Shown here: positions 1 to 6,339 of the stretch, piece by piece
Position numbering within the stretch: position 1 is the first letter of the stretch
Layout: each line of letters begins with the position of its first letter
Made by a program: the position numbers and the translations under genes
Assembly: GCA_002352045.1 (NCBI GenBank)
Contig: DEHT01000047.1
Span: 15,872-24,032 of the forward strand
DNA: 8,161 nt
Direction: 5' to 3'
Source: Chitinophagaceae bacterium UBA2793
Lineage (GTDB): Bacteria; Bacteroidota; Bacteroidia; Chitinophagales; Chitinophagaceae
Notes under the pieces: model-generated
What the model was told of the DNA's origin: nothing
What the model saw: only the letters and a program-made list of their open reading frames with translations
The model's database searches: none

Positions 1-419
1 TCCCTGTTGCGCATTACATCATTTAATCCACCCCATAGCCCGTAAGGTGTAAATCCATTATCGAGGTTTTCCATGGGCATGCCATTTATATAAGTGCTGA
101 ACATATCCGCATCATAACCCCTTATACGAAAGCGAACGGCATTAAAATGAAAGGAGGCGGCACTCAGAAAAGGATCTCTTCCGGCTCCTAATACAGAAGA
201 AACATTTTGTGCACTTCCATCCTGCATATCATTTTCATCTAATGAAATTACCGGAATATTGTCTGTAATAGCATCTTGCAGCTCACCAACTATAATGGTA
301 TCCTTTGGGGCATTGGGTGGAGCGGGGTTTGCAGGCGTTGTTTGCTGCCCAAAACTTTTACCCATGCCCAAGAGCAAACAAAATACTCCTGATAACACAG
401 GGGTAAATTTACAAGTCAT
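1..419 (-). CDS. TonB-dependent outer-membrane receptor, N-terminal part (truncated by window edge)
   Basis: This is the first 139 residues of an outer-membrane TonB-dependent receptor; the gene continues beyond position 1. The ATG is at 419-417. Residues 1 to about 24 form a signal peptide with a hydrophobic core (VFCLLLGMG), with likely cleavage near SFG-QQ. A Pro/Ala-rich linker (about 26-38) leads to DTIIVG at 40-45, a plausible TonB box. From about residue 54 the sequence reads as a plug domain: IPVISLDEND, then SSVLGAGRDPF, then RFRIRGYDADMFSTYINGMP, which matches the plug pattern of an R-x-R-G-Y strand followed by a short 'NGMP' turn. The carboxypeptidase-regulatory-like domain common at the N-terminus of SusC-type receptors is absent, so this is probably not a classical SusC. 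The substrate cannot be told from this part. It is transcribed divergently from the secreted phosphoesterase gene at 558. Confidence 0.85.
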   Translation of the reverse strand, partial: MTCKFTPVLSGVFCLLLGMGKSFGQQTTPANPAPPNAPKDTIIVGELQDAITDNIPVISLDENDMQDGSAQNVSSVLGAGRDPFLSAASFHFNAVRFRIRGYDADMFSTYINGMPMENLDNGFTPYGLWGGLNDVMRNR

Positions 420-441
420 AAGCAAATTAATTTTAAGGGAG

Positions 442-468
442 CAAATTTACCATAAGATTGTTTACAAA
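442..468 (-). promoter_or_regulatory. Candidate promoter for the TonB receptor gene
   Basis: Read on the minus strand, TAAATTTG (449-442) matches the Bacteroidota -7 element TAnnTTTG exactly and lies 23 bases from the start codon, which would give a short leader. A TTTG that could act as the -33 element is at 468-465, but the 15-base spacer is shorter than the usual roughly 19, so only the -7 part is convincing. Confidence 0.4.
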
Positions 469-533
469 CCGCTACCCTGCTTCTTTTGTGAAGAAATTAA
501 TAATTAAATAATTCACTATGTACATTATCTCTT

Positions 534-541
534 TATTTTTG
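534..541 (+). promoter_or_regulatory. Candidate -7 promoter element for the secreted phosphoesterase gene
   Basis: TATTTTTG matches the Bacteroidota TAnnTTTG -7 element and ends 17 bases before the ATG at 558. No TTTG is found at the expected upstream distance, so the call rests on the -7 match and its position. The leader would be only about 10 bases and carries no Shine-Dalgarno sequence. Confidence 0.35.
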
Positions 542-557
542 GCATCATTAGTTTAAT

Positions 558-1595
558 ATGAAAAAAAATTTTACCCTTTTACTTGCCTTATTTTTTTGTG
601 TGAATGCTTTTGCTCAAAACAAATACAAAGTTTCATTGATAGGTTTTTATAATGTAGAAAACCTGTACGATACCGTTAACAATACCATGGTAAATGATGA
701 GGAGTTTTTACCCAACAGTGAGCGACATTACAATGGACGTATTTATTTAGATAAATTAGAAAGGCTCTCCTCTGTATTTTACCAGATGGGTACCGAAATT
801 AATCCAGACGGGTTAGCCATCATTGGTTTAGCAGAAGTAGAAAATGATACCGTGTTGAACGATTTGGTAAATACTAAATTGCTAAAAGATCGTAAGCTTA
901 AATTTGTTCATTATAATTCTCCTGATAAACGTGGAGTGGATGTAGCCATGCTTTATAATCCAAAATATTTTACACCGCTTTACAGTACTCCATTATTTGT
1001 TCAATTGCCTGGAGGAAGCAAAGATTCTTATTTTACCCGTGACATTTTGTATGTAAAAGGTTTAATGGATGGCGATACAGTGCATGTTTTTGTAAACCAC
1101 TGGCCCAGCCGTAGTGGTGGCGAAGAGCGCTCAATACCTGCCAGGGCTGCTGCTGCATCGGTGGCAAAGCATTCTATTGATTCTATATTAACGTCTAATT
1201 CAAAAAGCAAAATTGTACTAATGGGCGATTTGAATGATGATCCTATTAGCCCAAGCGTTGTAAAGGTATTAGGTGCAAGTGGGAACGAAAAGAAAGTGAA
1301 AGAAACTGGGCTGTTTAATCCCTGGGTAGATATGTATAAAAAAGGGCTCGGCACGCTTGCATACCAGGATGCCTGGGGATTGTTTGACCAGGTAATTATT
1401 TCCGGCAGTTGGTTAAACAAAGATCAGTCGGGATATTTTTATCAAAAAGCAGTTATCTATAATAAAGATTTCCTGGTACAAAAAACCGGTAGGTACAGAG
1501 GATATGGTAAACGCACCTGGGATGGCACTACTTATAATTATGGCTATAGCGATCACTTTCCGGTTTATTTAGTAATGTTGAAAAAAGTGAATTAA
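558..1595 (+). CDS. Secreted endonuclease/exonuclease/phosphatase (EEP) family protein
   Basis: This is a 345-residue exported enzyme of the DNase I-like EEP superfamily, which hydrolyses phosphoester bonds in nucleic acids, phospholipids or small phosphorylated compounds using a divalent metal. The signal peptide is residues 1-20 (hydrophobic core FTLLLALFF, ending AFAQ). The EEP motifs follow in order: FYNVENLYD (30-38) with the metal-site Asn33; LAEVEN (91-96) with the metal-ligand Glu93; DKRGVDVAMLYN (123-134); VNHWPSR (179-185) with His181; GDLNDDP (223-229) with Asp224 and Asn226; and YSDHFPV (330-336) with the Asp332/His333 pair. All core catalytic positions appear intact and the length fits a single-domain secreted EEP protein. 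No lipobox or T9SS tail is seen, so it is probably periplasmic or released. The substrate is unknown. The divergent TonB receptor suggests, as inference only, a link to scavenging phosphate or nucleic acid. A terminator follows. Confidence 0.9.
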   Translation: MKKNFTLLLALFFCVNAFAQNKYKVSLIGFYNVENLYDTVNNTMVNDEEFLPNSERHYNGRIYLDKLERLSSVFYQMGTEINPDGLAIIGLAEVENDTVLNDLVNTKLLKDRKLKFVHYNSPDKRGVDVAMLYNPKYFTPLYSTPLFVQLPGGSKDSYFTRDILYVKGLMDGDTVHVFVNHWPSRSGGEERSIPARAAAASVAKHSIDSILTSNSKSKIVLMGDLNDDPISPSVVKVLGASGNEKKVKETGLFNPWVDMYKKGLGTLAYQDAWGLFDQVIISGSWLNKDQSGYFYQKAVIYNKDFLVQKTGRYRGYGKRTWDGTTYNYGYSDHFPVYLVMLKKVN

Positions 1596-1623
1596 ATTAC
1601 CGTTAACTGTATAAAACATAGTG

Positions 1624-1654
1624 AAATGGCTTCTTTAAGAGGCCATTTTTTTTT
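1624..1654 (+). terminator. Rho-independent terminator after the EEP gene
   Basis: A perfect 7-bp stem, AAATGGC (1624-1630) with GCCATTT (1642-1648), encloses an 11-base loop and runs into a continuous T tract (1646-1654). It lies 28 bases after the stop codon and is well placed to end the EEP transcript before the M43 gene. Confidence 0.85.
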
Positions 1655-1661
1655 ACATTTG
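1654..1661 (+). promoter_or_regulatory. Candidate -7 promoter element for the M43 metalloprotease gene
   Basis: TACATTTG matches the Bacteroidota TAnnTTTG element exactly and ends 24 bases before the ATG at 1685. Its first base is the last T of the preceding terminator tract. No -33 TTTG is seen at the usual distance, where the terminator stem lies instead. Confidence 0.45.
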
Positions 1662-1684
1662 CCTTTCATTTTAAACTTATATGT

Positions 1685-4600
1685 ATGAAGAAGATTTACT
1701 TTAGCTTAATTGGTCTGCTCTTTTGCAGCATTACATTTGCACAACAAGGGAAAAATTTGGTTGGTACAGAAAATATTCCTCCAAAAAGATGCGCCACCGC
1801 CGAACTGCTGCAAAGCTTTATCCAAAATACCCCCGGTGCACAAACTACGGAAAGCTTTGAAAGCTGGATAAGTCAAAAAATTGCTGAAAGAAGGGCAATA
1901 GGCTTAAATAGAACCGTAACTCCCAATGTATTACTTCCAGTTGTTTTTCATATCATTCACGACAATGAAACTGTTGGCACGGGTAGAAATATTTCACAAG
2001 CCCTCATTCGTCAACAAGTGTTACAAATAAATAAAGACTTTGCCAATCTTTCAAATAGCCCTTATGCAGTTTCTGAAAATACAGGAATTCAATTTGCATT
2101 GGCTCAAACAGATCCATTGGGTAATACTTTAGCAGAACCCGGAATAGATAGGATAAATAGAAACGATAAAACCTGGACAGCTCCTCCTTATACCGTTGGT
2201 TATGCAAGCCCTGCAAATAATTATTTAACCAACACCATTAAACCAAACAGTATTTGGGACCCAACAAGATATCTTAACATTTGGATATCAGAATGGGAGG
2301 CAGGTATTTTAGGTATTGCCACATTCCCCACCGCTTCAGGACTCTCCGGTCTTGGAGGTGGTGAAACAAATTCTACAGCAGGTGTTACTGTAGATTTTCA
2401 AACCGTAGGTAGTTTATTTACAACCAATACTAGTTGTGCAAATATTTATGGTAAGGGCCGCACATTAACACATGAACTAGGTCATTTTTTTGGGCTAAGA
2501 CATATTTGGGGTGATGGAACCTGTGCAACCGATTATTGCGCCGATACTCCCACACACGAAGATGCCAACGATGGAGTTCCGGTACACCCCAAACCAAACG
2601 CCTGTGGCACTCTCGATGAAATGTTTGAGAACTATATGGATTACTGCAATGATATTGCCTCAAATACTTTTACAACAAACCAGGTAGATAGAATGGAGGC
2701 AGTAATGACTAACAGCCCCAGAAGAAATACCCTTCACGCTTCAACTGTAGGTAAAGTATTAGTTACAGCGAGCAATCAAATTGCCTTTGCCGATTGTGCA
2801 GGAACACTCACCGTTTCTGAAGCTTCTTCTATGACGGTTTGCCCAAAATATAAAGACATTAGTTTAATGCTCAATGTAGAAGATAAGGCTACTGCAACTA
2901 CAACTGTTACCATAAACACAGCAGGTACTGCGGTTAATGGTGTACACTATCAGCTTTTAACACCAACAGTTACTTTCAACAATGGCGATAATTTTAAAGC
3001 CATTAATATCAGAATTTTTGATGATGCAGTTGCATCGGGTGTAAGAACCATTAACCTTTCTTACAGTATTGGTGCAGGTGGAGGCGTATCTGCTGCGCCA
3101 ACTGCTCAAACTTATGCTATAACAATTTTAGATAACGACTTAAATTCAGGCATCAATAATAACAATCAAACTGTAACAATTTTCTCTGAAAATTTTGGAA
3201 CTACCGGGGTTAATGGAACACTTCCTTCCGGATGGATTAGAGGAACTTTCTCGGCAAGTACCAATACCTGGGTGGCCAATAATCAATATGGATTGGCCAC
3301 AGGTTTTAGCGCCGCCGATGGAAGAGCATTGCATATTACAAATGTGGCAAGCAGCGAGGTTGCTCCAAATGAATATACCCTAACGGGTGCTTCCAATGCT
3401 GTGGCCATTACAAGAGGTATAAATACTACCGGATATAAAAATATTAAAGTAACATTCGATTATGCTTGTGAAGGCGAATTGTTTGGTGGCGATATATACG
3501 ATTATGGAGCGCTTCTATATACTGTGTCAACGCAAACAACCAACTTAAATTATGTAACCGATAACAATAACGAGGTAATTCAATTTCAGGGACAACCAAA
3601 CAAAACAAATGTTACCATTAATTTACCTGCTGATGTAGAGAATAGAACAAATTTTTGGTTAGCATTTAACTGGGTAAACGATGGCTCTGAAGGCAGCAAC
3701 CCTCCTTTTATTATTGATAATATTGTAGTTACAGGAGAAGTTTTAGGTGTAGAATCGGTATTAAACCAATCTGTAACTAATTCACAAAACAGTGGGCAAA
3801 CATCGCAGTATGTTAGTAACACAAATAAAATTATTGCTCAAATTGCAAACCCCAATGCAAATATTGGCTGTATCACCGCCAGCATTACCGCAGCGGGCAC
3901 TAACCTAATTCCACTTACCACCAATGCAGGCTCTTACCAGCGTAGCGAAAAAGTAATTCGCTTAACTCCTGCTGTTGCCAATACAACCGCCACTTACCAG
4001 GCAACTTTTTATTTCACCACTGCAGAGCTTGCAGCATGGGGTGCTAATGTGCCTAATTTAAAAATATTGAAAGTGGCAGATGGTGTAAGCCTTTCTTCTA
4101 CTTTAAACAATACCAACTCTGCCATTTTCACACCTACGGTAAGCGACCAAAGAGCAACGGCCGGTTATGCATCTTTCACTATTAATGCTACCGGTGGTTT
4201 CTCTCAATTTGTATTGGTTTCTCAAAACGTGGCTTTACCCGTAAGCCTGCTTAGCTTTGAAGCAAGGCCCAATGGTAAAAATATTTTACTTAACTGGAGT
4301 ACGGCCACCGAAACCAATAACAAAGGTTTTGTGGTAGAACGCAGCGCAAATGGTACCCAATTTGAAAGTATAGGTTGGGTAGATGGTGCTATCAACAGCA
4401 GCCGGGAAACAGCTTACAGCTATGCAGATAATTTTGTACAACCCAATCAATTGTATTATTATCGGTTACGCCAAACCGATATAGATGCCAGGGAATCTTT
4501 ATCGGAAATAAAATCTGCTAAAATTAAAGGCTCGGTCGATGTACATATAACGCTTAGCCCCAACCCTGCTAAAGGACAGTTGAAAATATTCAGCACCGGT

Positions 4601-4786
4601 GGTAAAGCTTTAAGCGATATTCATTTATACGATACAAAAGGCCAATTAGTACAAACATGGAGAAATATTAATTGTTCTACTGAAGCTTTCCTGCTCGATA
4701 TTAGTAATGTTGCTGCAGGCGTTTATATGATACAGGTAGTTAATGGCAAAGCAAAAGCAACCGAAAAACTCATCATTCATCCATAA
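1685..4786 (+). CDS. Secreted M43-family (pappalysin-type) zinc metalloprotease with T9SS sorting domain
   Basis: This is a 1033-residue multidomain exported protease. The signal peptide is residues 1-20 (core FSLIGLLFCSITFA). The M43 catalytic domain spans about 80-350: LPVVFHIIHD (84-93) is the typical early strand, and HELGHFFGLRH (263-273) is the extended zinc motif HExxHxxGxxH with ligands His263, His267 and His273 and catalytic Glu264. NYMDYC (316-321) supplies the Met-turn (Met318). Cys280, Cys285, Cys307 and Cys321 could form the disulfides typical of this family. Next comes a Calx-beta-like domain (about 372-484; GTAVNGVHY, FNNG, IRIFDD), a jelly-roll or MAM-like beta domain (about 497-684; FSENFG to PFIIDNIVV), a less clear beta region (about 690-850), an Fn3-like module starting LPVSLLSFEA (851 to about 948), and a T9SS type A sorting domain (about 953-1033; LSPNPAKG, IHLYDTKGQLV, AAGVYMIQVV). 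It is therefore exported by Sec, then through T9SS to the surface or medium. Its substrate is unknown. Confidence 0.93.
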   Translation: MKKIYFSLIGLLFCSITFAQQGKNLVGTENIPPKRCATAELLQSFIQNTPGAQTTESFESWISQKIAERRAIGLNRTVTPNVLLPVVFHIIHDNETVGTGRNISQALIRQQVLQINKDFANLSNSPYAVSENTGIQFALAQTDPLGNTLAEPGIDRINRNDKTWTAPPYTVGYASPANNYLTNTIKPNSIWDPTRYLNIWISEWEAGILGIATFPTASGLSGLGGGETNSTAGVTVDFQTVGSLFTTNTSCANIYGKGRTLTHELGHFFGLRHIWGDGTCATDYCADTPTHEDANDGVPVHPKPNACGTLDEMFENYMDYCNDIASNTFTTNQVDRMEAVMTNSPRRNTLHASTVGKVLVTASNQIAFADCAGTLTVSEASSMTVCPKYKDISLMLNVEDKATATTTVTINTAGTAVNGVHYQLLTPTVTFNNGDNFKAINIRIFDDAVASGVRTINLSYSIGAGGGVSAAPTAQTYAITILDNDLNSGINNNNQTVTIFSENFGTTGVNGTLPSGWIRGTFSASTNTWVANNQYGLATGFSAADGRALHITNVASSEVAPNEYTLTGASNAVAITRGINTTGYKNIKVTFDYACEGELFGGDIYDYGALLYTVSTQTTNLNYVTDNNNEVIQFQGQPNKTNVTINLPADVENRTNFWLAFNWVNDGSEGSNPPFIIDNIVVTGEVLGVESVLNQSVTNSQNSGQTSQYVSNTNKIIAQIANPNANIGCITASITAAGTNLIPLTTNAGSYQRSEKVIRLTPAVANTTATYQATFYFTTAELAAWGANVPNLKILKVADGVSLSSTLNNTNSAIFTPTVSDQRATAGYASFTINATGGFSQFVLVSQNVALPVSLLSFEARPNGKNILLNWSTATETNNKGFVVERSANGTQFESIGWVDGAINSSRETAYSYADNFVQPNQLYYYRLRQTDIDARESLSEIKSAKIKGSVDVHITLSPNPAKGQLKIFSTGGKALSDIHLYDTKGQLVQTWRNINCSTEAFLLDISNVAAGVYMIQVVNGKAKATEKLIIHP

Positions 4787-4806
4787 AATTAAAAGGTTGA
4801 TTTTTT

Positions 4807-4844
4807 TTCACAAAGAGCGGCAAATGCCGCTCTTTGTGAATTTG
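4807..4844 (+). terminator. Perfect 34-bp inverted repeat after the M43 gene, likely 3'-end hairpin
   Basis: Positions 4807-4840 are a perfect dyad, TTCACAAAGAGCGGCA then AA then the complementary arm. The practical hairpin has a stem of about 15 bp with a four-base loop. Read from its GC core (GAGCGGC/GCCGCTC), the 3' side continues TTTGTGAATTTG, an interrupted T-rich tail rather than a clean T run, while eight Ts (4801-4808) stand before the hairpin. It lies 20 bases after the M43 stop codon, so a terminator or 3'-stabilising hairpin is the simplest reading. Confidence 0.5.
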
Positions 4845-4870
4845 TGTAAAAATAAAAAATAGCATCTTTG
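4841..4870 (+). promoter_or_regulatory. Candidate promoter for the FtsB/DivIC-type gene
   Basis: TTTG (4841-4844), an 18-base spacer, and CATCTTTG (4863-4870) resemble the Bacteroidota sigma-A promoter TTTG-N19-TAnnTTTG with one mismatch in the -7 box. It is the best two-part promoter in the window. The predicted transcript would have a leader of about 45 bases before the ATG at 4922. The -33 box directly abuts the preceding inverted repeat. Confidence 0.5.
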
Positions 4871-4921
4871 CTTTTAATTGCTTAATTTGTTAATCAACCT
4901 CATTTTTAAACAAAGTATTGG

Positions 4922-5224
4922 ATGAAATATTTTAAAGGGGCACTAAGTGTATTAAAAAACAAATACTTTTTAGCGGCTGCATTTTTTTTGGTGTGGATGG
5001 CTTTTTTTGACCCTAAAGATTGGGGCCTTTTATTAGAGAAGCGGGCAAAGCTAAAAGATCTTGAAAAAAGTGAAAAACACCTGAATATCCAAATTGCAGA
5101 TACCCGTGCAGAACTAAATATGCTTAAAACCAATGCCCAAACCATAGAAAAATACGCCAGGGAAAACTATTATATGAAAAAAGACAATGAGGATTTGTTT
5201 ATAGTAAATCCCGAAAAAAAATAA
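4922..5224 (+). CDS. Septum formation initiator (FtsB/DivIC) family protein
   Basis: This is a small single-pass inner-membrane protein of the FtsB/DivIC family, part of the divisome subcomplex (with FtsL and FtsQ/DivIB) that controls septal peptidoglycan synthesis. The 100 residues have a short basic cytoplasmic N-terminus, a transmembrane segment at about 14-29 (FLAAAFFLVWMAFF), and FDPKDW (29-34) just outside the membrane. An amphipathic coiled coil follows at about 36-75 (LLLEKRAKLKDLEKSEKHL and on). The C-terminal family motif is IEKYARENYYMKK then EDLFIV (75-95). Length and order of parts are as expected for the family. It appears to have its own promoter and is followed by an 80-residue gene 90 bases on. 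Whether it is the FtsB or the FtsL-like partner cannot be settled by eye, so no gene symbol is given. Confidence 0.88.
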   Translation: MKYFKGALSVLKNKYFLAAAFFLVWMAFFDPKDWGLLLEKRAKLKDLEKSEKHLNIQIADTRAELNMLKTNAQTIEKYARENYYMKKDNEDLFIVNPEKK

Positions 5225-5270
5225 AGGAAAATACCCTTTTTAAGCAATAAACCTGCTGTTGGCACGTTTA

Positions 5271-5278
5271 TAGATTTG
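5271..5278 (+). promoter_or_regulatory. Candidate -7 promoter element upstream of the 80-residue gene
   Basis: TAGATTTG matches TAnnTTTG exactly and ends 36 bases before the ATG at 5315. No TTTG is found about 19 bases upstream. The element suggests that the small gene can be transcribed separately from the FtsB/DivIC-type gene. Confidence 0.35.
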
Positions 5279-5314
5279 GACAAGATATTTATTTATTGAA
5301 TTTTAATACAGTTT

Positions 5315-5557
5315 ATGCACAATTTTACTACGGAAGATTTGCTACAATACCTGTACAACGAAACTTCTGCCGAAAAAAAGGAAGCAATGAATGCTGCGCT
5401 TATTTCCGACTGGAGTTTGCGTGAAAAGTTAGAAACTTTGGTAGCACCTAAAGCCACTTTAGACAGCATTCAATTAGTTTCGCCACGCAAAAGTACATTG
5501 GAAAGCATCTTGAACTATGCGGAAAAATCTGTTGAAGAATTTTCGGAAAAGGTATGA
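5315..5557 (+). CDS. Small hypothetical protein (80 aa), anti-sigma-like helical N-terminus
   Basis: I do not recognise a named family. The protein is soluble and probably mostly helical, with no signal peptide, membrane segment or cysteine. Its first half (TEDLLQYLYNETSAEKKEAM, then SDWSLREKLETL, about residues 6-42) resembles the N-terminal helices of zinc-finger anti-sigma factors, where a 'D/E-L-x-x-Y-L-x-x-E/T' helix is followed by an E/A-rich helix. The HxxxCxxC zinc ligands of that family are missing, as is any transmembrane segment. The C-terminal part (PRKSTLESILNYAEKSVEEF) is another amphipathic helix. It is likely real: it starts after a -7 element, ends at a strong terminator, and its frame shows ordinary protein-like composition. 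It could be a regulator that binds a sigma factor or another partner, but that is inference from a weak resemblance. Confidence 0.7.
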   Translation: MHNFTTEDLLQYLYNETSAEKKEAMNAALISDWSLREKLETLVAPKATLDSIQLVSPRKSTLESILNYAEKSVEEFSEKV

Positions 5558-5582
5558 AAGCAATTTAAATTAAAGAACTTTG

Positions 5583-5612
5583 CCCCGGTATTAAACTAAC
5601 CGGGGTTTTTTA
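5583..5612 (+). terminator. Rho-independent terminator between the 80-residue gene and nth
   Basis: CCCCGGT (5583-5589) pairs with ACCGGGG (5599-5605) around a nine-base loop, followed by TTTTTT (5606-5611). It is a strong GC-rich terminator 26 bases after the stop at 5557. The T tract stops only four bases before the nth ATG, so the hairpin occupies the whole nth leader region. Confidence 0.8.
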
Positions 5613-5615
5613 TTT

Positions 5616-6251
5616 ATGACCAGGAAACAGCGCTACCAAAGCATTATAGAATATTTTTTAGAACATGCTCCCAATGCCGAAACCGAGTTGCTGTACGACA
5701 ATCCTTATCAATTGCTGGTGGCCGTTATTCTTTCGGCACAATGCACCGATAAAAGGGTAAACCTTACCACTCCAGCTATTTTTGAGAAATACCCTACCGC
5801 AGAAAGCATGAGCCATGCTACGGCAGAAAAAATTTTTCCACTTATAAAAAGCATTAGTTACCCTAATAATAAGAGTAAGCACCTGGCCGGAATGGCAAAA
5901 ATGCTGATGACTCACTTTGACGGCGAAGTACCCATGACCGTTGAAGAACTTGTTCAACTACCCGGCGTAGGTCGCAAAACCGCCAATGTTATCACCAGTG
6001 TAATAGATGAACAACCCAATATGGCAGTTGATACGCATGTATTTAGAGTAAGTGCCAGAATTGGTTTAACCATTGGGGCAAAAACACCGGCCGCTGCCGA
6101 AAAACAACTCATTCAATTCATTCCACCGAAATATGTACACAGAGCACATCACTGGCTTATATTGCATGGCAGGTATATATGTGTTGCCCGTAAGCCCAAA
6201 TGTGATCAATGTGGCATTAGTATGGTATGTAAATTTTACAACAATCAATAG
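5616..6251 (+). CDS. nth: Endonuclease III, base-excision-repair DNA glycosylase/AP lyase
   Basis: Endonuclease III removes oxidised pyrimidines from DNA and cleaves the resulting abasic site. The 211 residues equal the length of E. coli Nth and align with it from end to end by eye. The first half carries the LLVAVILSAQCTD segment (33-45), where E. coli has LLIAVLLSAQATD. The helix-hairpin-helix is LPGVGRKTANVI (115-126) with the Schiff-base lysine Lys121, and the catalytic aspartate is Asp139 in VDTHVFRV (138-145). HHWLILHGRYIC (178-189) precedes the [4Fe-4S] loop, whose ligands are Cys189, Cys196, Cys199 and Cys205 in the exact C-x6-C-x2-C-x5-C spacing. All key residues are present, so the enzyme should be active. 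The start at 5616 fits the E. coli N-terminus, but no Shine-Dalgarno sequence is present and a terminator hairpin ends just before it. It is cytoplasmic and housekeeping, with no evident functional link to its neighbours. Confidence 0.97.
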   Translation: MTRKQRYQSIIEYFLEHAPNAETELLYDNPYQLLVAVILSAQCTDKRVNLTTPAIFEKYPTAESMSHATAEKIFPLIKSISYPNNKSKHLAGMAKMLMTHFDGEVPMTVEELVQLPGVGRKTANVITSVIDEQPNMAVDTHVFRVSARIGLTIGAKTPAAAEKQLIQFIPPKYVHRAHHWLILHGRYICVARKPKCDQCGISMVCKFYNNQ

Positions 6252-6339
6252 TCATACTACATCATTTCTCAAAATTTATTGGTTTATTTGTAAACTTTTC
6301 TACCCAATTGGGCGTTTGAAATTTAGATTCATCAAACTC

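Noticed and set aside
1..419. SusC/SusD pair formed by the receptor and the SusD fragment at the two ends of the window
   Set aside because: The genes are about 7.5 kb apart with many unrelated genes between, and a SusC partner normally lies directly upstream of SusD, here beyond 8161.
259..507. Plus-strand open frame of 82 codons
   Set aside because: It lies opposite the TonB receptor signal peptide and plug start, which has clear family features, and its own translation is low-complexity with no recognisable domain.
1028..1420. Minus-strand open frame of 130 codons inside the EEP gene
   Set aside because: It is antisense to conserved catalytic motifs of the EEP enzyme and shows no signal or domain; it is a shadow frame.
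5223..5241. Possible terminator after the FtsB/DivIC-type gene (AAAGG with CCTTT, then TT)
   Set aside because: The stem is only 5 bp, AT-rich and overlaps the stop codon; too weak to call.
6073..6339. Upstream extension of the DUF6089 reading frame
   Set aside because: It would overlap nth by about 180 bases and put 89 residues before a clean signal peptide; the start at 6340 is far better supported.
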